From: Gaetbulibacter sp. S0825
Lineage (GTDB): Bacteria > Bacteroidota > Bacteroidia > Flavobacteriales > Flavobacteriaceae
Direction: 5' to 3'
Length of the DNA stretch: 64,000 nucleotides
Assembly: GCF_011777505.1 (NCBI RefSeq)
Contig: NZ_JAATJT010000002.1
Span: forward strand, 1 to 64,000
This document shows positions 9,979 through 17,685 of this stretch, piece by piece; within the stretch, counting starts at the first letter, position 1, and each line of letters opens with the position of its first letter. The notes under the pieces are model-generated. The model was not told where the DNA came from. It saw only the letters and a program-made list of their open reading frames with translations, and did not search any database. Both the position numbers and the translations under genes were made by a program.

Positions 9979-10168
9979 GCAGGGCTATGTGAAGCCACGT
10001 TTTGGATTTTAAAAGTAAGCAATTTATTGCATACTTTTAGAATACAAATTAAACGTGGACAGGTTGCATATAGCTATTGATATGTACAGTTTTCCTGGAT
10101 GGCACCAAAATGTGAATATTAGTTATATACCTATTTCATACGGCGTATGCAATCTGACATAGCCCTGC
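9979..10168. repeat. Compound palindrome P1 (12-bp perfect terminal inverted repeats)
   Basis: The ends GCAGGGCTATGT (9979-9990) and ACATAGCCCTGC (10157-10168) are perfect complements. Nested inside are CCACGTTT/AAACGTGG (9995-10002, 10051-10058) enclosing AAAAGTA/TACTTTT and GCAA-TTTA-TTGC, then TTGCATA/TATGCAA (10064-10070, 10146-10152) and CATAC/GTATG. The whole 190-bp unit can fold into a branched cruciform. There is no ORF inside. It resembles a MITE in layout, but no clear target-site duplication was seen. Confidence 0.75.
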
Positions 10169-10256
10169 GATGATGTACATATCTCAAGTTGTGGGAATTG
10201 GAGCGTAGCGACAATGTAGCAACTTGAGTTCACCTTTTGGTGAATTGTACATCATC
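10169..10256. repeat. Compound palindrome P2, flush against P1
   Basis: The ends GATGATGTACA (10169-10179) and TGTACATCATC (10246-10256) pair perfectly. CTCAAGTTG (10183-10191) and CAACTTGAG (10220-10228) pair within, and TTCACC-TTTT-GGTGAA (10229-10244) forms its own hairpin. P2 begins at the base after P1 ends. Its G+C content appears higher than the neighbouring DNA. Confidence 0.75.
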
Positions 10257-10262
10257 GGTCTA

Positions 10263-10371
10263 GTGTATGATTTCGTTGCGTGTTTAAGCACTAAAGTTAG
10301 CAAATAAATCACAGATAGAAAGTCCGCGAGGACTTTCGTAAGTAGGCTATAACTAGCAATGAATTATACAC
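10263..10371. repeat. Compound palindrome P3 with GCGA-capped hairpin
   Basis: The ends GTGTATGATTTCGTTGC (10263-10279) and GCAATGAATTATACAC (10356-10371) pair imperfectly, with one bulge and G-T pairs. The centre holds a perfect 8-bp stem GAAAGTCC/GGACTTTC (10318-10337) closed by GCGA, a GNRA-type loop. It lies six bases after P2 and 25 bases behind the DUF6090 stop codon. Confidence 0.7.
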
Positions 10372-10395
10372 GTTGTTGTGCTTTCGTTATTTAAT

Positions 10396-11148
10396 TTATT
10401 CTTTTTCAAGAATTGATAATATTTTATCTGACGATATTATTAATTCTCCATAAAAATTTTCTAAAGCAACACACTGGTAATATCTCGAAACCAAAAGTGA
10501 CTCCAAGGTTTTATCCTTTAGAAGTTTAACATCATCAATCGAAGATGTCGGTCTTGGGTCATCCTTGTAAAATGACGCTATAAATTCCCATTCATTATCC
10601 TTCTGAAAAATATCAGGATATTCTGTATTTATATAAGGTTCATATTTGCTTTGGATTTGCGTATTTGAAATATGTTCTCTTTCTTCAGTCCTTTCTATTA
10701 AAGCGTAATAATTCAGAACAGCATTTCTTAATTCGGTATTTAAGGAAGGTATTTCATTGGATTGGGTGATTGTTTCAATTCCATTAGTATTTGGGCTAAA
10801 TTGAAATTCTCGAACTAACAATACCAAATATTTCTTCATCGAATTATTGACAGGTATTATAGTTTTTATTTGTGCCATTGAAGAGTCAGCACATTTTATG
10901 TTTTCAGTCATATTTTCTTTTAAATTTTGAAGTTGGACTTGGTCTTCAATTAAATTCTGTTTGAGTATTTCAAGATGACTGTTTATTGACTTATCCATTT
11001 TATTTTGTTCATTCCAATTATTAATCTGTAATGCAATGAGGATTCCAATAACAACAAGAATAATCTCTCCAATAGCATATTTAAAATACTTTCCAGTTTT
11101 TCCTTCTGAAAGTAAATTTTGTCTAATTTTTCTAAAGAATTTAATCAT
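10396..11148 (-). CDS. DUF6090 family protein
   Basis: A 250-residue protein. A basic amphipathic start (MIKFFRKIRQNLLSEGKTGKYFKYAIGE, given here as MIKFFRKIRQ...KYAIGE) leads into one transmembrane helix at about 30-45 (ILVVIGILIALQINNW). A long, probably helical, periplasmic part follows, with coiled-coil character near 55-85. The opening is the hallmark of the flavobacterial DUF6090 family, often present in many copies per genome and of unknown function. The gene is isolated: compound palindromes lie behind it, an imperfect palindrome (about 11178-11212) in front, and a broken gene further upstream. This suggests arrival as a cassette. Confidence 0.8.
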   Translation of the reverse strand: MIKFFRKIRQNLLSEGKTGKYFKYAIGEIILVVIGILIALQINNWNEQNKMDKSINSHLEILKQNLIEDQVQLQNLKENMTENIKCADSSMAQIKTIIPVNNSMKKYLVLLVREFQFSPNTNGIETITQSNEIPSLNTELRNAVLNYYALIERTEEREHISNTQIQSKYEPYINTEYPDIFQKDNEWEFIASFYKDDPRPTSSIDDVKLLKDKTLESLLVSRYYQCVALENFYGELIISSDKILSILEKE

Positions 11149-11273
11149 TGGTTATCGGTTTGTCATAATGAAGCACAATGCGATAATATGCAACGTTTCA
11201 ATGCTTTATATCAGTCGTTAGCGAAGTTATTGTTTTTTTTGTTTAAAATCAATACGTAATTATGCGTATGTGG

Positions 11274-11525
11274 TTAGTTGTTTGTCCAAAACAAATGTAA
11301 GTCAGGGTCTTTTTTAAATCTAACCCGCTGGTATAAATGTTGTGCAGGACTCCTGACTTGGGTTTTAAAGCCAATTTCATATTGCCAAATAGCTTGATAA
11401 GTATCACCAAATGGAGAGTTTACCCAAACCAATGCTAAAATAGTAGCACCTAATAATAAAAGCCCACTAAAACTTTCAATTTTAACGAGCTTTTGAAAAG
11501 GTGTGAGAATGGTGCTTTTTATCAT
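11274..11525 (-). pseudogene. Chimeric remnant: NhaA N-terminus joined to a GNAT C-terminus
   Basis: Residues 1-54 (starting MIKSTILTPFQKLVKIES, with SGLLLLGATILALVWVNSPF) are the first part of a NhaA-type Na+/H+ antiporter, including most of its first membrane helix. The last 28 residues (PAQHLYQRVRFKKDPDLHLF and end) repeat the C-terminus of the intact GNAT protein at 13239-13682. The frame is open across the joint near 11361-11366, where both parents share a short ACC-type match. Neither half can work: the antiporter lacks about 85% of its length and the acetyltransferase lacks its fold. Confidence 0.8.
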
Positions 11526-11559
11526 TGTCTTTATAAGGATTAAGGTTTTCTAGACTAAG

Positions 11560-12810
11560 TTAGTTTTTTTTTGGTTCTGAAAGCATCTGTCTCTTTTTTT
11601 CTAAAAAATCTTTTTCCAGTAAATTGGTTACAGTTGCAAGTGCTTTATCAATTTGTATTAATGCTTTCTCCAACTGATTGGCATTTATGTAATAGTCTGA
11701 AAGTGTTCCATAATATAAGTATGCTCGTTGTTGAAAATCATCAGGTGAGATTTGGTCAAGATAGGTTTTGGCTGTTATGTAATCTTGCTGTTGCATGCAC
11801 ACAACTGCCATGGTAAGGATATGCGATGGCATAGGTTTTAAATCGTGTAATTTTTGATACCAAATTAGTATTTTATTCCAATTGGTGTCTTCAAAACTAC
11901 TGGCACGTATATGCTCAGAGGCAATGGTAGCTTCGTAGTGATAACAAGAGAGTTCTAAATTTTCTACGGCTTTATTCATCATCATATTCCCTAATTCAAT
12001 TAACGGAAAATACCATTGCGTCCTGTCCTGATGTTTTAAATCGAGGAGCTCGTTATTGGTATTAATTTTTGCGCTCAAGCGTGCAGAGTGAAAACACATT
12101 AATGCATACAATGCATAGCTTGCAGAGGTTCTTGTGTGTTTATTTTTTAGTAGCAGTTTGCATAAACGCATGGCTTCACCACATAAGTCTTGACGAATCA
12201 GTTCTTCTTTGTTGTTGGAGTGGAAGCCTTCGTTAAAAATTAGGTAGAGTACTTCCATAACGCTTTCCAATCGGTTTGGTAAAGCTTTGCCTTGAGGGAT
12301 ATTAAATTTTAATTGTGATTTTTGTATGGCAGTTCGCGCTCTAAATAGTCGCTTTTTAATGGTGTCTTCTTTAGTAAGTAGTGCAGAGGATATTTCTTTG
12401 ATGCTAAACCCAGATACTGTTTTTAGTGCAAACGAAATACGATCTGTAGAGTTTAAATCTGGATGACAGGCTGTAAATATCATACGAAGCTGCGCATCTT
12501 CAATTTCGGTATCTAAAAAGAGCTTGTTAATTGCTATAGTGACTGTTCCTTTGTGTATTTCTGGTAAATAAGTTTTCTCTTTTTTAAGTTTTCTCAAAAT
12601 ATCAATGACTCTGTTTTTTGCGGATTTAGTAAGCCACGCTTCAGGGTTTTCAGGTTGTTGTAATCGCCAAGAGATGCTAGCTTTTATGAAGGTGTCTTGA
12701 ACAGCATCTTCAATAATATTTAGATTTGAGAGTCCGAAAATTCGAGTAAGAACAGAGACCATCTTCCCACTGTGATGGCGAAATAGATGGTCTATGTACT
12801 TTGATTCCAT
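11560..12810 (-). CDS. ECF sigma factor with C-terminal TPR-like extension (ECF42 type)
   Basis: Region 2 lies at about residues 5-75 (HLFRHHSGKMVSVL, IIEDAVQDTFIKA). Region 4 lies at about 120-170 (SGFSIKEISSALLTKEDTIKKRLFRAR). A conserved segment follows (VMEVLYLIFNEGF, DUF6596-like), then helical repeats to residue 416. This architecture, beside a YCII/DGPF gene, defines the ECF42 group, where the C-terminal repeats are reported to be needed for activity and no classical anti-sigma factor is present. Its ATG overlaps the YCII stop by one base (TAATG), so the two are coupled. The target promoters are unknown. Confidence 0.88.
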   Translation of the reverse strand: MESKYIDHLFRHHSGKMVSVLTRIFGLSNLNIIEDAVQDTFIKASISWRLQQPENPEAWLTKSAKNRVIDILRKLKKEKTYLPEIHKGTVTIAINKLFLDTEIEDAQLRMIFTACHPDLNSTDRISFALKTVSGFSIKEISSALLTKEDTIKKRLFRARTAIQKSQLKFNIPQGKALPNRLESVMEVLYLIFNEGFHSNNKEELIRQDLCGEAMRLCKLLLKNKHTRTSASYALYALMCFHSARLSAKINTNNELLDLKHQDRTQWYFPLIELGNMMMNKAVENLELSCYHYEATIASEHIRASSFEDTNWNKILIWYQKLHDLKPMPSHILTMAVVCMQQQDYITAKTYLDQISPDDFQQRAYLYYGTLSDYYINANQLEKALIQIDKALATVTNLLEKDFLEKKRQMLSEPKKN

Positions 12811-13157
12811 TAATTGTCGAATACCATGATTTCGCGAATCTCGACAGTGTTTCCTAAATCGTAATCAGGAAAGTCTTTGGCTATTTCTTGCACTTCATCA
12901 AAATCTTTTGCTTGGATTAGATAGAATCCACCAACGATTTCCTTCACTTCGGCAGATGTTAAGTCGGTTACTGTACGATTTTTGCCAACGATACGTCTTA
13001 TTTGAGGAGTTAAAGCTTCACCACCTCTAAGGATGCCAGCTTTTTCCATTTTGTCTCCCCAAGTAAACCATTTCTGCATTCGGTTTTGCATATCTTCAGG
13101 CGATAACCCTAGATCAACATATTCTTTTCCAACAAAAAGCATCATAAAATTTTTCAT
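12810..13157 (-). CDS. YCII-related (DGPF) protein, partner of the ECF42 sigma factor
   Basis: A 115-residue single-domain ferredoxin-like protein. It has MLFVGKEYVDLGLSPEDMQN at the start, GGFYLIQAKDFDEVQEIAKD in the middle and VEIREIM at the end. DGPF proteins accompany ECF42 sigma factors in many phyla, and their biochemical role is unsettled. The DGPF-type central motif is here replaced by LRGGEALTP. It is the first gene of the two-gene unit. The 81-bp spacer before it has no clear -7 box. Confidence 0.85.
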   Translation of the reverse strand: MKNFMMLFVGKEYVDLGLSPEDMQNRMQKWFTWGDKMEKAGILRGGEALTPQIRRIVGKNRTVTDLTSAEVKEIVGGFYLIQAKDFDEVQEIAKDFPDYDLGNTVEIREIMVFDN

Positions 13158-13238
13158 AATTGTAAGTTTTTTAATTGTTATATATCTATAAGACGTTTGT
13201 AGAATTAAAAAGGAGACATTGTTTATTTGTTTTTTTAT

Positions 13239-13682
13239 TTATCTAAAATCATTTGTCCAAAATAAATGTAAGTCTGAATCTTTTTTAAACCCAACTCGCT
13301 GGTATAAATGTTGTGCAGGATTCGTGACTTCGGTTTGAATACCTAAGCCTTTATAACCCTTTTCAATGCATAAATTTTTAGCGGCTTGAATGAGTTGTTG
13401 ACCAACACCCTTGTTTCTAATACTCGCATCTACATATAAATCGTTTAATAAATAGATGGGTTGCATAGAAACCGAAGAGAATAAAGGGTATAATTGTGTA
13501 AACCCTACGGCTTTATTATTTAAATAAGCGATGTAAATAACAGATTCGTTATTCTTAATTCTATTAGTTAAAAACGCTTTAGCTTTGTCGAGGTTAGCGT
13601 CTTGTTTGTAGAACTGTCTATAACCATCAAATAAAGGTACTAAGTCGTCGAGGTGCTTTAAGGTAGCTTTAGTTATTTCCAT
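13239..13682 (-). CDS. GNAT family N-acetyltransferase
   Basis: A 147-residue acyl-CoA-dependent acetyltransferase. The central strand LLNDLYVDASIRNKGVGQQL contains the pantetheine-binding R/Q-x-x-G-x-G/A loop (RNKGVG), and VTNPAQHLYQRVGFKKD is the usual C-terminal GNAT motif. The substrate is unknown. A diverged copy of its last 85 bases is part of the chimeric pseudogene 1.9 kb away. Upstream, an intrinsic terminator runs flush into its start codon, so it has no ordinary leader. Confidence 0.85.
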   Translation of the reverse strand: MEITKATLKHLDDLVPLFDGYRQFYKQDANLDKAKAFLTNRIKNNESVIYIAYLNNKAVGFTQLYPLFSSVSMQPIYLLNDLYVDASIRNKGVGQQLIQAAKNLCIEKGYKGLGIQTEVTNPAQHLYQRVGFKKDSDLHLFWTNDFR

Positions 13683-13715
13683 AAAAAAAATCTGTAAAAC
13701 GAATTTACAGATTTT
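13683..13715 (-). terminator. Terminator ending exactly at the GNAT start codon
   Basis: On the minus strand AAAATCTGTAAA, a 5-base loop and TTTACAGATTTT are followed by a T-tract that ends on the base before ATG (13682). It should end the coiled-coil gene at 13795-14406. It may also limit or regulate GNAT expression. Confidence 0.85.
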
Positions 13716-13794
13716 ATATTAAACATTGTTATTAAGTACTTCAATGCTTGGACAGTGCAAAGCATGACTTGTTCGGGAAAATCGAAGTGATAAA

Positions 13795-14406
13795 TTAACT
13801 AACGCCTTTTTGTTTGTTAATTTCGTCTTGTAATTGTCTGCGTACTTTTTGTTCTCTTTCTAAAGCTACTCGACGGTGTTCTTCAAATTCGGTTTCTACC
13901 TCTGTAAGTGCGTTTTTAGCAGATTTTGTTATGGAATTACTGTTTTTAAATTTATAAATAAAAACTAGTAAAAAAGTTAACAAACCTGCAATAATAGACC
14001 ACATTAGTATATTGTAACTGGTTTTACTCATTTGCATACCAAATAGCGACATGCTGTCTTTTTCGGTATTTGTAACAGACAATGCGTTTTGCGTTTTTTC
14101 AAGATTGGTTTTTAACTCGTCTATTTCTTTTTGCTGTGCAGTTACAGTATTTCTTGTAGTGTTTAATTTTCCTTCAAGCGTATTTAAAGAGTCAATGGTA
14201 TGGGCTTGTAGTGTTAATAACATACTACGCTTTACAGCTTCATAAGATTGTCCATTTGTACCTTTGAAATTACCTGATTTTCTAAGTAAAAATTCAAACT
14301 GTTGGTCTATGGTACCTTCGTTAATAGATTCTGTTTGCTCTTGAGCCTGAAGTGTAAAGGCGAATGCGGTAAGTAAAGTAAAAAAAGTAACCTTTAAAGT
14401 TTTCAT
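13795..14406 (-). CDS. Secreted/membrane coiled-coil protein of unknown function
   Basis: From the ATG at 14406 the protein has 203 residues. A signal peptide (MKTLKVTFFTLLTAFAFTLQAQ) is followed by a periplasmic region with a strong coiled coil at about 85-125 (TVTAQQKEIDELKTNLEKTQ). A transmembrane helix (ILMWSIIAGLLTFLLVFIY) comes next, then a charged cytoplasmic coil rich in Glu/Arg. The family is common in flavobacteria and, as I recall, often mislabelled a tRNA methyltransferase, of which there is no trace. A longer frame to 14466 would begin inside the GAPDH terminator and is rejected. Confidence 0.75.
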   Translation of the reverse strand: MKTLKVTFFTLLTAFAFTLQAQEQTESINEGTIDQQFEFLLRKSGNFKGTNGQSYEAVKRSMLLTLQAHTIDSLNTLEGKLNTTRNTVTAQQKEIDELKTNLEKTQNALSVTNTEKDSMSLFGMQMSKTSYNILMWSIIAGLLTFLLVFIYKFKNSNSITKSAKNALTEVETEFEEHRRVALEREQKVRRQLQDEINKQKGVS

Positions 14407-14454
14407 TGTTATGGTTGATTTGTGTGGTTGTTTGTAAAGATAAAAAAATAAATT

Positions 14455-14484
14455 TTTAAGCCTCACAAATTTGTGAGGCTTAAA
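14455..14484 (-). terminator. GAPDH terminator
   Basis: A perfect 30-bp palindrome (arms TTTAAGCCTCACAAA and complement) lies 40 bases behind the GAPDH stop. On the minus strand it is followed by a T-rich tract. Confidence 0.85.
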
Positions 14485-14523
14485 TATATACGATTATAAC
14501 AAAAAAATAGATGTTTTATTATA

Positions 14524-15972
14524 CTAATAATAAGTAAAACGTCTCACTTTTGAAATGTGTTTTGCTAGCCTAATTACTTGGTGGCTGTAACCATATTCGT
14601 TATCGTACCAAATATAGAGTATGACATTTTTACCGTCAGCTCTTACAATAGTTGCTTTGCTATCGTAAATTGAAGGAGCAGAACTTCCAACAATATCACT
14701 AGAGACTAACTCGTCACTTAATTCGTATTTAATTTGCTCAACTAAGTCGCCTTCTAAGGCATATTTTTTAACCACAGAGTTTACACCATCGATAGATGTT
14801 GCATTTTCTAACTCAAGATTTAAAATTGCCAAAGAACCGTTTGGTACAGGAACTCTAATAGCATTAGATGTTAGTTTACCTTCAAGATTTGGTAATGCTT
14901 TTGCTACTGCACTTCCAGCGCCAGTTTCGGTAATTACCATGTTAAGTGCTGCGGCTCTTCCTCGTCTGTATTTTTTATGAAAATTATCGACTAGGTTTTG
15001 GTCGTTAGTGTAAGCATGAATGGTTTCTAAGTGTCCACTTTTTACACCAAAAGAGTCTTCCATAACTTTTAAAATAGGTGTTATGGCATTGGTTGTACAT
15101 GATGCTGCTGAAAAAATATCAATCTTTTCTGGGCTATTCTCAAATTGATTAACACCATGAACAATATTAGGCACTCCTTTACCAGGAGCTGTTAATAATA
15201 CTTTATCTACACCTTTTGCTTTTAAGTGACGACCAAGCGCTTCTTTATCTCTAAACGCACCAGTATTGTCAATTACCAAAGCATTGTTAATGCCATAAGC
15301 TGTGTAATCAATATCTTCAGGTGCATTAGCCGAAATAATATTAACGGTTGTGCCATTAATTATTAAAGCTTGACTTTTTAAATCAACTGTTACAGTTCCA
15401 AGAAAGTCTCCATGAACTGAATCGTTACGTAATAATGATGCTCTTTTTTCTAAAACAGTTTCATTAATCTCACCTCTTGTTACAATGGCTCTTAAACGAA
15501 GTTGGCTACCTTTACCAGTTTTAGTCATTAATTCTCGTGCTACCAATCTACCAATACGACCAAATCCATAAAGGATAACGTCTTTAGGTTCGATAGCATT
15601 ATTTTTACTGGCATCTTTTAATTTGTCAGCAACAAAAGCAATGGCATTACTGTACTTATCATCTTCTAAATGATATTCATAAGTCAATTTACCAATATCT
15701 AATTTAGCTGGTGGAATGTCTAATGTTTTAATTGCTTGAGCAATTTCTACAGAATCAAAAACAGAAATTGGTTTTTGTACAAATTCTCCAGCATATTCAT
15801 GAAGATTAAGTATTTCGCTAACATTTCTGTCTATTAATGGGTTTCTAAAAAGCACTAATTCGATAGACTTGTCGTACCAAAGGTCACTTATTATTTTAAT
15901 AAATTCTACGGTAGCTCTTCTACGATCTGCTTGAAATGCTAACTCTTTCTCATAAGTTTCATTAAAACTCAT
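14524..15972 (-). CDS. gap: Glyceraldehyde-3-phosphate dehydrogenase, long form
   Basis: A 482-residue protein. An N-terminal extension of about 125 residues (MSFNETYEKELAFQADRRRA) precedes a normal GAPDH: Rossmann loop YGFGRIGRLVAREL, active-site SAASCTTNAITP with the catalytic cysteine, and the C-terminal WYDNEYGYSHQVIRL. It interconverts glyceraldehyde-3-phosphate and 1,3-bisphosphoglycerate. Long forms of this kind occur in Bacteroidota beside standard GAPDH; a gluconeogenic role is possible but not shown. The frame is open to 16050, but the promoter at 16007-16041 lies inside that extension, so the ATG at 15972 is chosen. Confidence 0.92.
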   Translation of the reverse strand: MSFNETYEKELAFQADRRRATVEFIKIISDLWYDKSIELVLFRNPLIDRNVSEILNLHEYAGEFVQKPISVFDSVEIAQAIKTLDIPPAKLDIGKLTYEYHLEDDKYSNAIAFVADKLKDASKNNAIEPKDVILYGFGRIGRLVARELMTKTGKGSQLRLRAIVTRGEINETVLEKRASLLRNDSVHGDFLGTVTVDLKSQALIINGTTVNIISANAPEDIDYTAYGINNALVIDNTGAFRDKEALGRHLKAKGVDKVLLTAPGKGVPNIVHGVNQFENSPEKIDIFSAASCTTNAITPILKVMEDSFGVKSGHLETIHAYTNDQNLVDNFHKKYRRGRAAALNMVITETGAGSAVAKALPNLEGKLTSNAIRVPVPNGSLAILNLELENATSIDGVNSVVKKYALEGDLVEQIKYELSDELVSSDIVGSSAPSIYDSKATIVRADGKNVILYIWYDNEYGYSHQVIRLAKHISKVRRFTYY

Positions 15973-16006
15973 TGTAATGTGGTTTAGTGTGTTGTTAAAT
16001 TTTTTG

Positions 16007-16041
16007 CAAAAATAGGATATTTCAAACGTTTTCGTAGCCAA
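16007..16041 (-). promoter_or_regulatory. GAPDH promoter TTG-N24-TATTTTTG
   Basis: A perfect -7 box TATTTTTG (16014-16007) with TTG 24 bases upstream (16041-16039), one base beyond the usual spacer range. It predicts a leader of about 30 bases before the ATG at 15972. Confidence 0.6.
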
Positions 16042-16054
16042 TTTTTGCAAAAAA

Positions 16055-16094
16055 ATAAAACCCTCAAATCCAATAATTTAGATGAGGGTTTTAT
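16055..16094 (-). terminator. htrA terminator
   Basis: The 12-bp arms ATAAAACCCTCA and TGAGGGTTTTAT surround a 16-base loop, followed by a T-run on the minus strand. It lies 19 bases behind the protease gene. Confidence 0.85.
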
Positions 16095-16112
16095 TCTCTG
16101 TTTAATTAAAAA

Positions 16113-17525
16113 TTATCTAAACCTATAGTTTACTTTTTCACCGTTATTTTTAACAATTTCTATTTTATAAATTTTTTCTGAATATTTTGACATTACCGAA
16201 TTTACATCATCGATAGAGTTTATTTTAACACCATTTATTGCAGTTACAATACTACCATTATCTACACCATCTGCTTTCCACTCGTCAATATAACTACCAC
16301 TTAAATCAGTAATTTTTAAACCGTAATCAACCTTCATTTTTTTTAGGTCACTTTTAGAGGCTTCTTTTAAAGTTCCAATTATAGGAACTCTAACAGAAGT
16401 TAACTTAGCTAAGGTAACTGGTAGCGTTTTTTCATTGCCATCTCTTACAACAGTTACATAGACAACATCATTAGGGCTTTTAGTGTTTAAAAAACCTTTT
16501 AAATCTGAGAATTTTGAAATCTTTACATTGTCTAATTGTTTAATAATATCGCCCTCCTTTATACCAGCTTTTTTTGCGCCAGAATCTTCTTCAACAGTAC
16601 TTACATAAAAACCTTCGGTATCATTAACACCCAGTTCTTTTGCACTTGCGCTATTTAGTGAGCCACCAGTAACACCTAAAATTCCATTTTGTACATTACC
16701 AAACTCCATAATATCTTCAACAACTTTTTTGGCAATATTACTTGGTACTGCAAAGGAATATCCAACATAAGAACCCGTTTGAGATGTAATGGCTGTGTTA
16801 ATTCCAATAAGGTCGCCATTGGTATTTACTAAAGCGCCTCCAGAATTTCCAGGGTTAACAGCTGCGTCAGTTTGAATAAATGATTGTGCTTGATTACCAC
16901 CACCAGTTAGGTCACGCGATTTAGCACTTATAATTCCTGCAGTTACTGTAGATGTTAAATTAAAAGGATTTCCAACTGCTAAAACCCACTCGCCAACTTT
17001 AGAGTTGTCACTATCTCCAAATGTGGTGTAAGGCAGCTCTTCATCGGCTTCAATTTTCAAAAGGGCAATATCTGTTTTTGGGTCAGTGCCTAATAGTTCC
17101 GCTTCATACGATTTATTATTGTTTAAAGTAATAGTTATGTTTTCGGCACCATCAATAACATGATTGTTAGTGATAATCATTCCATCAGAAGAGATAATTA
17201 CACCTGAACCCATACCGACTTGAGGTCTTTGCGAGCGTCTTCCAAAAAATAAATCTTCAAAACTCATCGCTCCAGAACTTGTTGTCGTGTTTCGTACGTG
17301 CACTACCGAATGGACTGTTTTTTCGGCAGCTGTAGTGAAATCAATAGCTTCACCAGCAGCTAAATTAGTATTAACAGTTTTATAGTTTACTGGAATAGTA
17401 AAAGGAGAGGTGTCGATTTGCTGGTGAGCTACACTCTCATCTTTTTCAATAAACAGTTTGTAGGTTCCTAATGTAAGAGCTCCACCAAGAGCTGATACTA
17501 AAACAAGTGTAAAAATCTTTTTCAT
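16113..17525 (-). CDS. HtrA/Do family periplasmic serine protease
   Basis: This is a quality-control protease of the cell envelope. A signal peptide or membrane anchor at 1-25 is followed by a trypsin-like domain with the triad His122 (NNHVIDGA), Asp152 (DPKTDIALL) and Ser228 (NPGNSGGALV). Two PDZ domains come next, at about 275-375 (GILGVTGGSL, GAKKAGIKEGDIIKQLDNV) and about 385-470 (VDNGSIVTAINGVKI). At 470 residues it has full DegP/DegQ length. It is divergent to dapF, has its own terminator, and is probably stress-controlled, though no operator was seen. Confidence 0.95.
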   Translation of the reverse strand: MKKIFTLVLVSALGGALTLGTYKLFIEKDESVAHQQIDTSPFTIPVNYKTVNTNLAAGEAIDFTTAAEKTVHSVVHVRNTTTSSGAMSFEDLFFGRRSQRPQVGMGSGVIISSDGMIITNNHVIDGAENITITLNNNKSYEAELLGTDPKTDIALLKIEADEELPYTTFGDSDNSKVGEWVLAVGNPFNLTSTVTAGIISAKSRDLTGGGNQAQSFIQTDAAVNPGNSGGALVNTNGDLIGINTAITSQTGSYVGYSFAVPSNIAKKVVEDIMEFGNVQNGILGVTGGSLNSASAKELGVNDTEGFYVSTVEEDSGAKKAGIKEGDIIKQLDNVKISKFSDLKGFLNTKSPNDVVYVTVVRDGNEKTLPVTLAKLTSVRVPIIGTLKEASKSDLKKMKVDYGLKITDLSGSYIDEWKADGVDNGSIVTAINGVKINSIDDVNSVMSKYSEKIYKIEIVKNNGEKVNYRFR

Positions 17526-17668
17526 GATCTTCGTGTATTATTTAAAATTGTTTTACGATTTGATAACGATTAAAATTAATAAAATATTGAAAATTGAAAC
17601 TCATTTTAACTAATTTTTGTATCATTTTTAACGATGATTTAACAACATAAAAAACTGTTTAATATTTC

Positions 17669-17676
17669 TATCTTTG
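17669..17676 (+). promoter_or_regulatory. dapF -7 box TATCTTTG
   Basis: An exact TAnnTTTG match with nine bases before the ATG at 17686, implying a leader of only about five bases. It overlaps the in-frame TTG at 17674, which therefore cannot be the start. No -33 TTG was found. Confidence 0.55.
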
Positions 17677-17685
17677 TCATTCAAA

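Noticed and set aside
9979-10371. Integron attC sites
   Set aside because: The palindromes have no RYYYAAC/GTTRRRY core pairs at their ends, and no integrase is in the window.
11274-11525. Small antiporter or acetyltransferase gene
   Set aside because: Only one membrane helix of NhaA and one C-terminal motif of GNAT are present, so no functional domain is complete.
13741-13790. Second hairpin (TGCTT/AAAGCA) before the GNAT terminator
   Set aside because: Short stem, no T-run and no partner gene; probably chance.
14407-14466. Longer start of the coiled-coil protein at 14466
   Set aside because: It would begin inside the GAPDH terminator palindrome. The ATG at 14406 begins a good signal peptide.
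15973-16050. Longer GAPDH start at 16050
   Set aside because: A consensus -7 box at 16007-16014 lies inside this extension, and the added residues (MQKLATKTFEISYFCKK) do not resemble the family.
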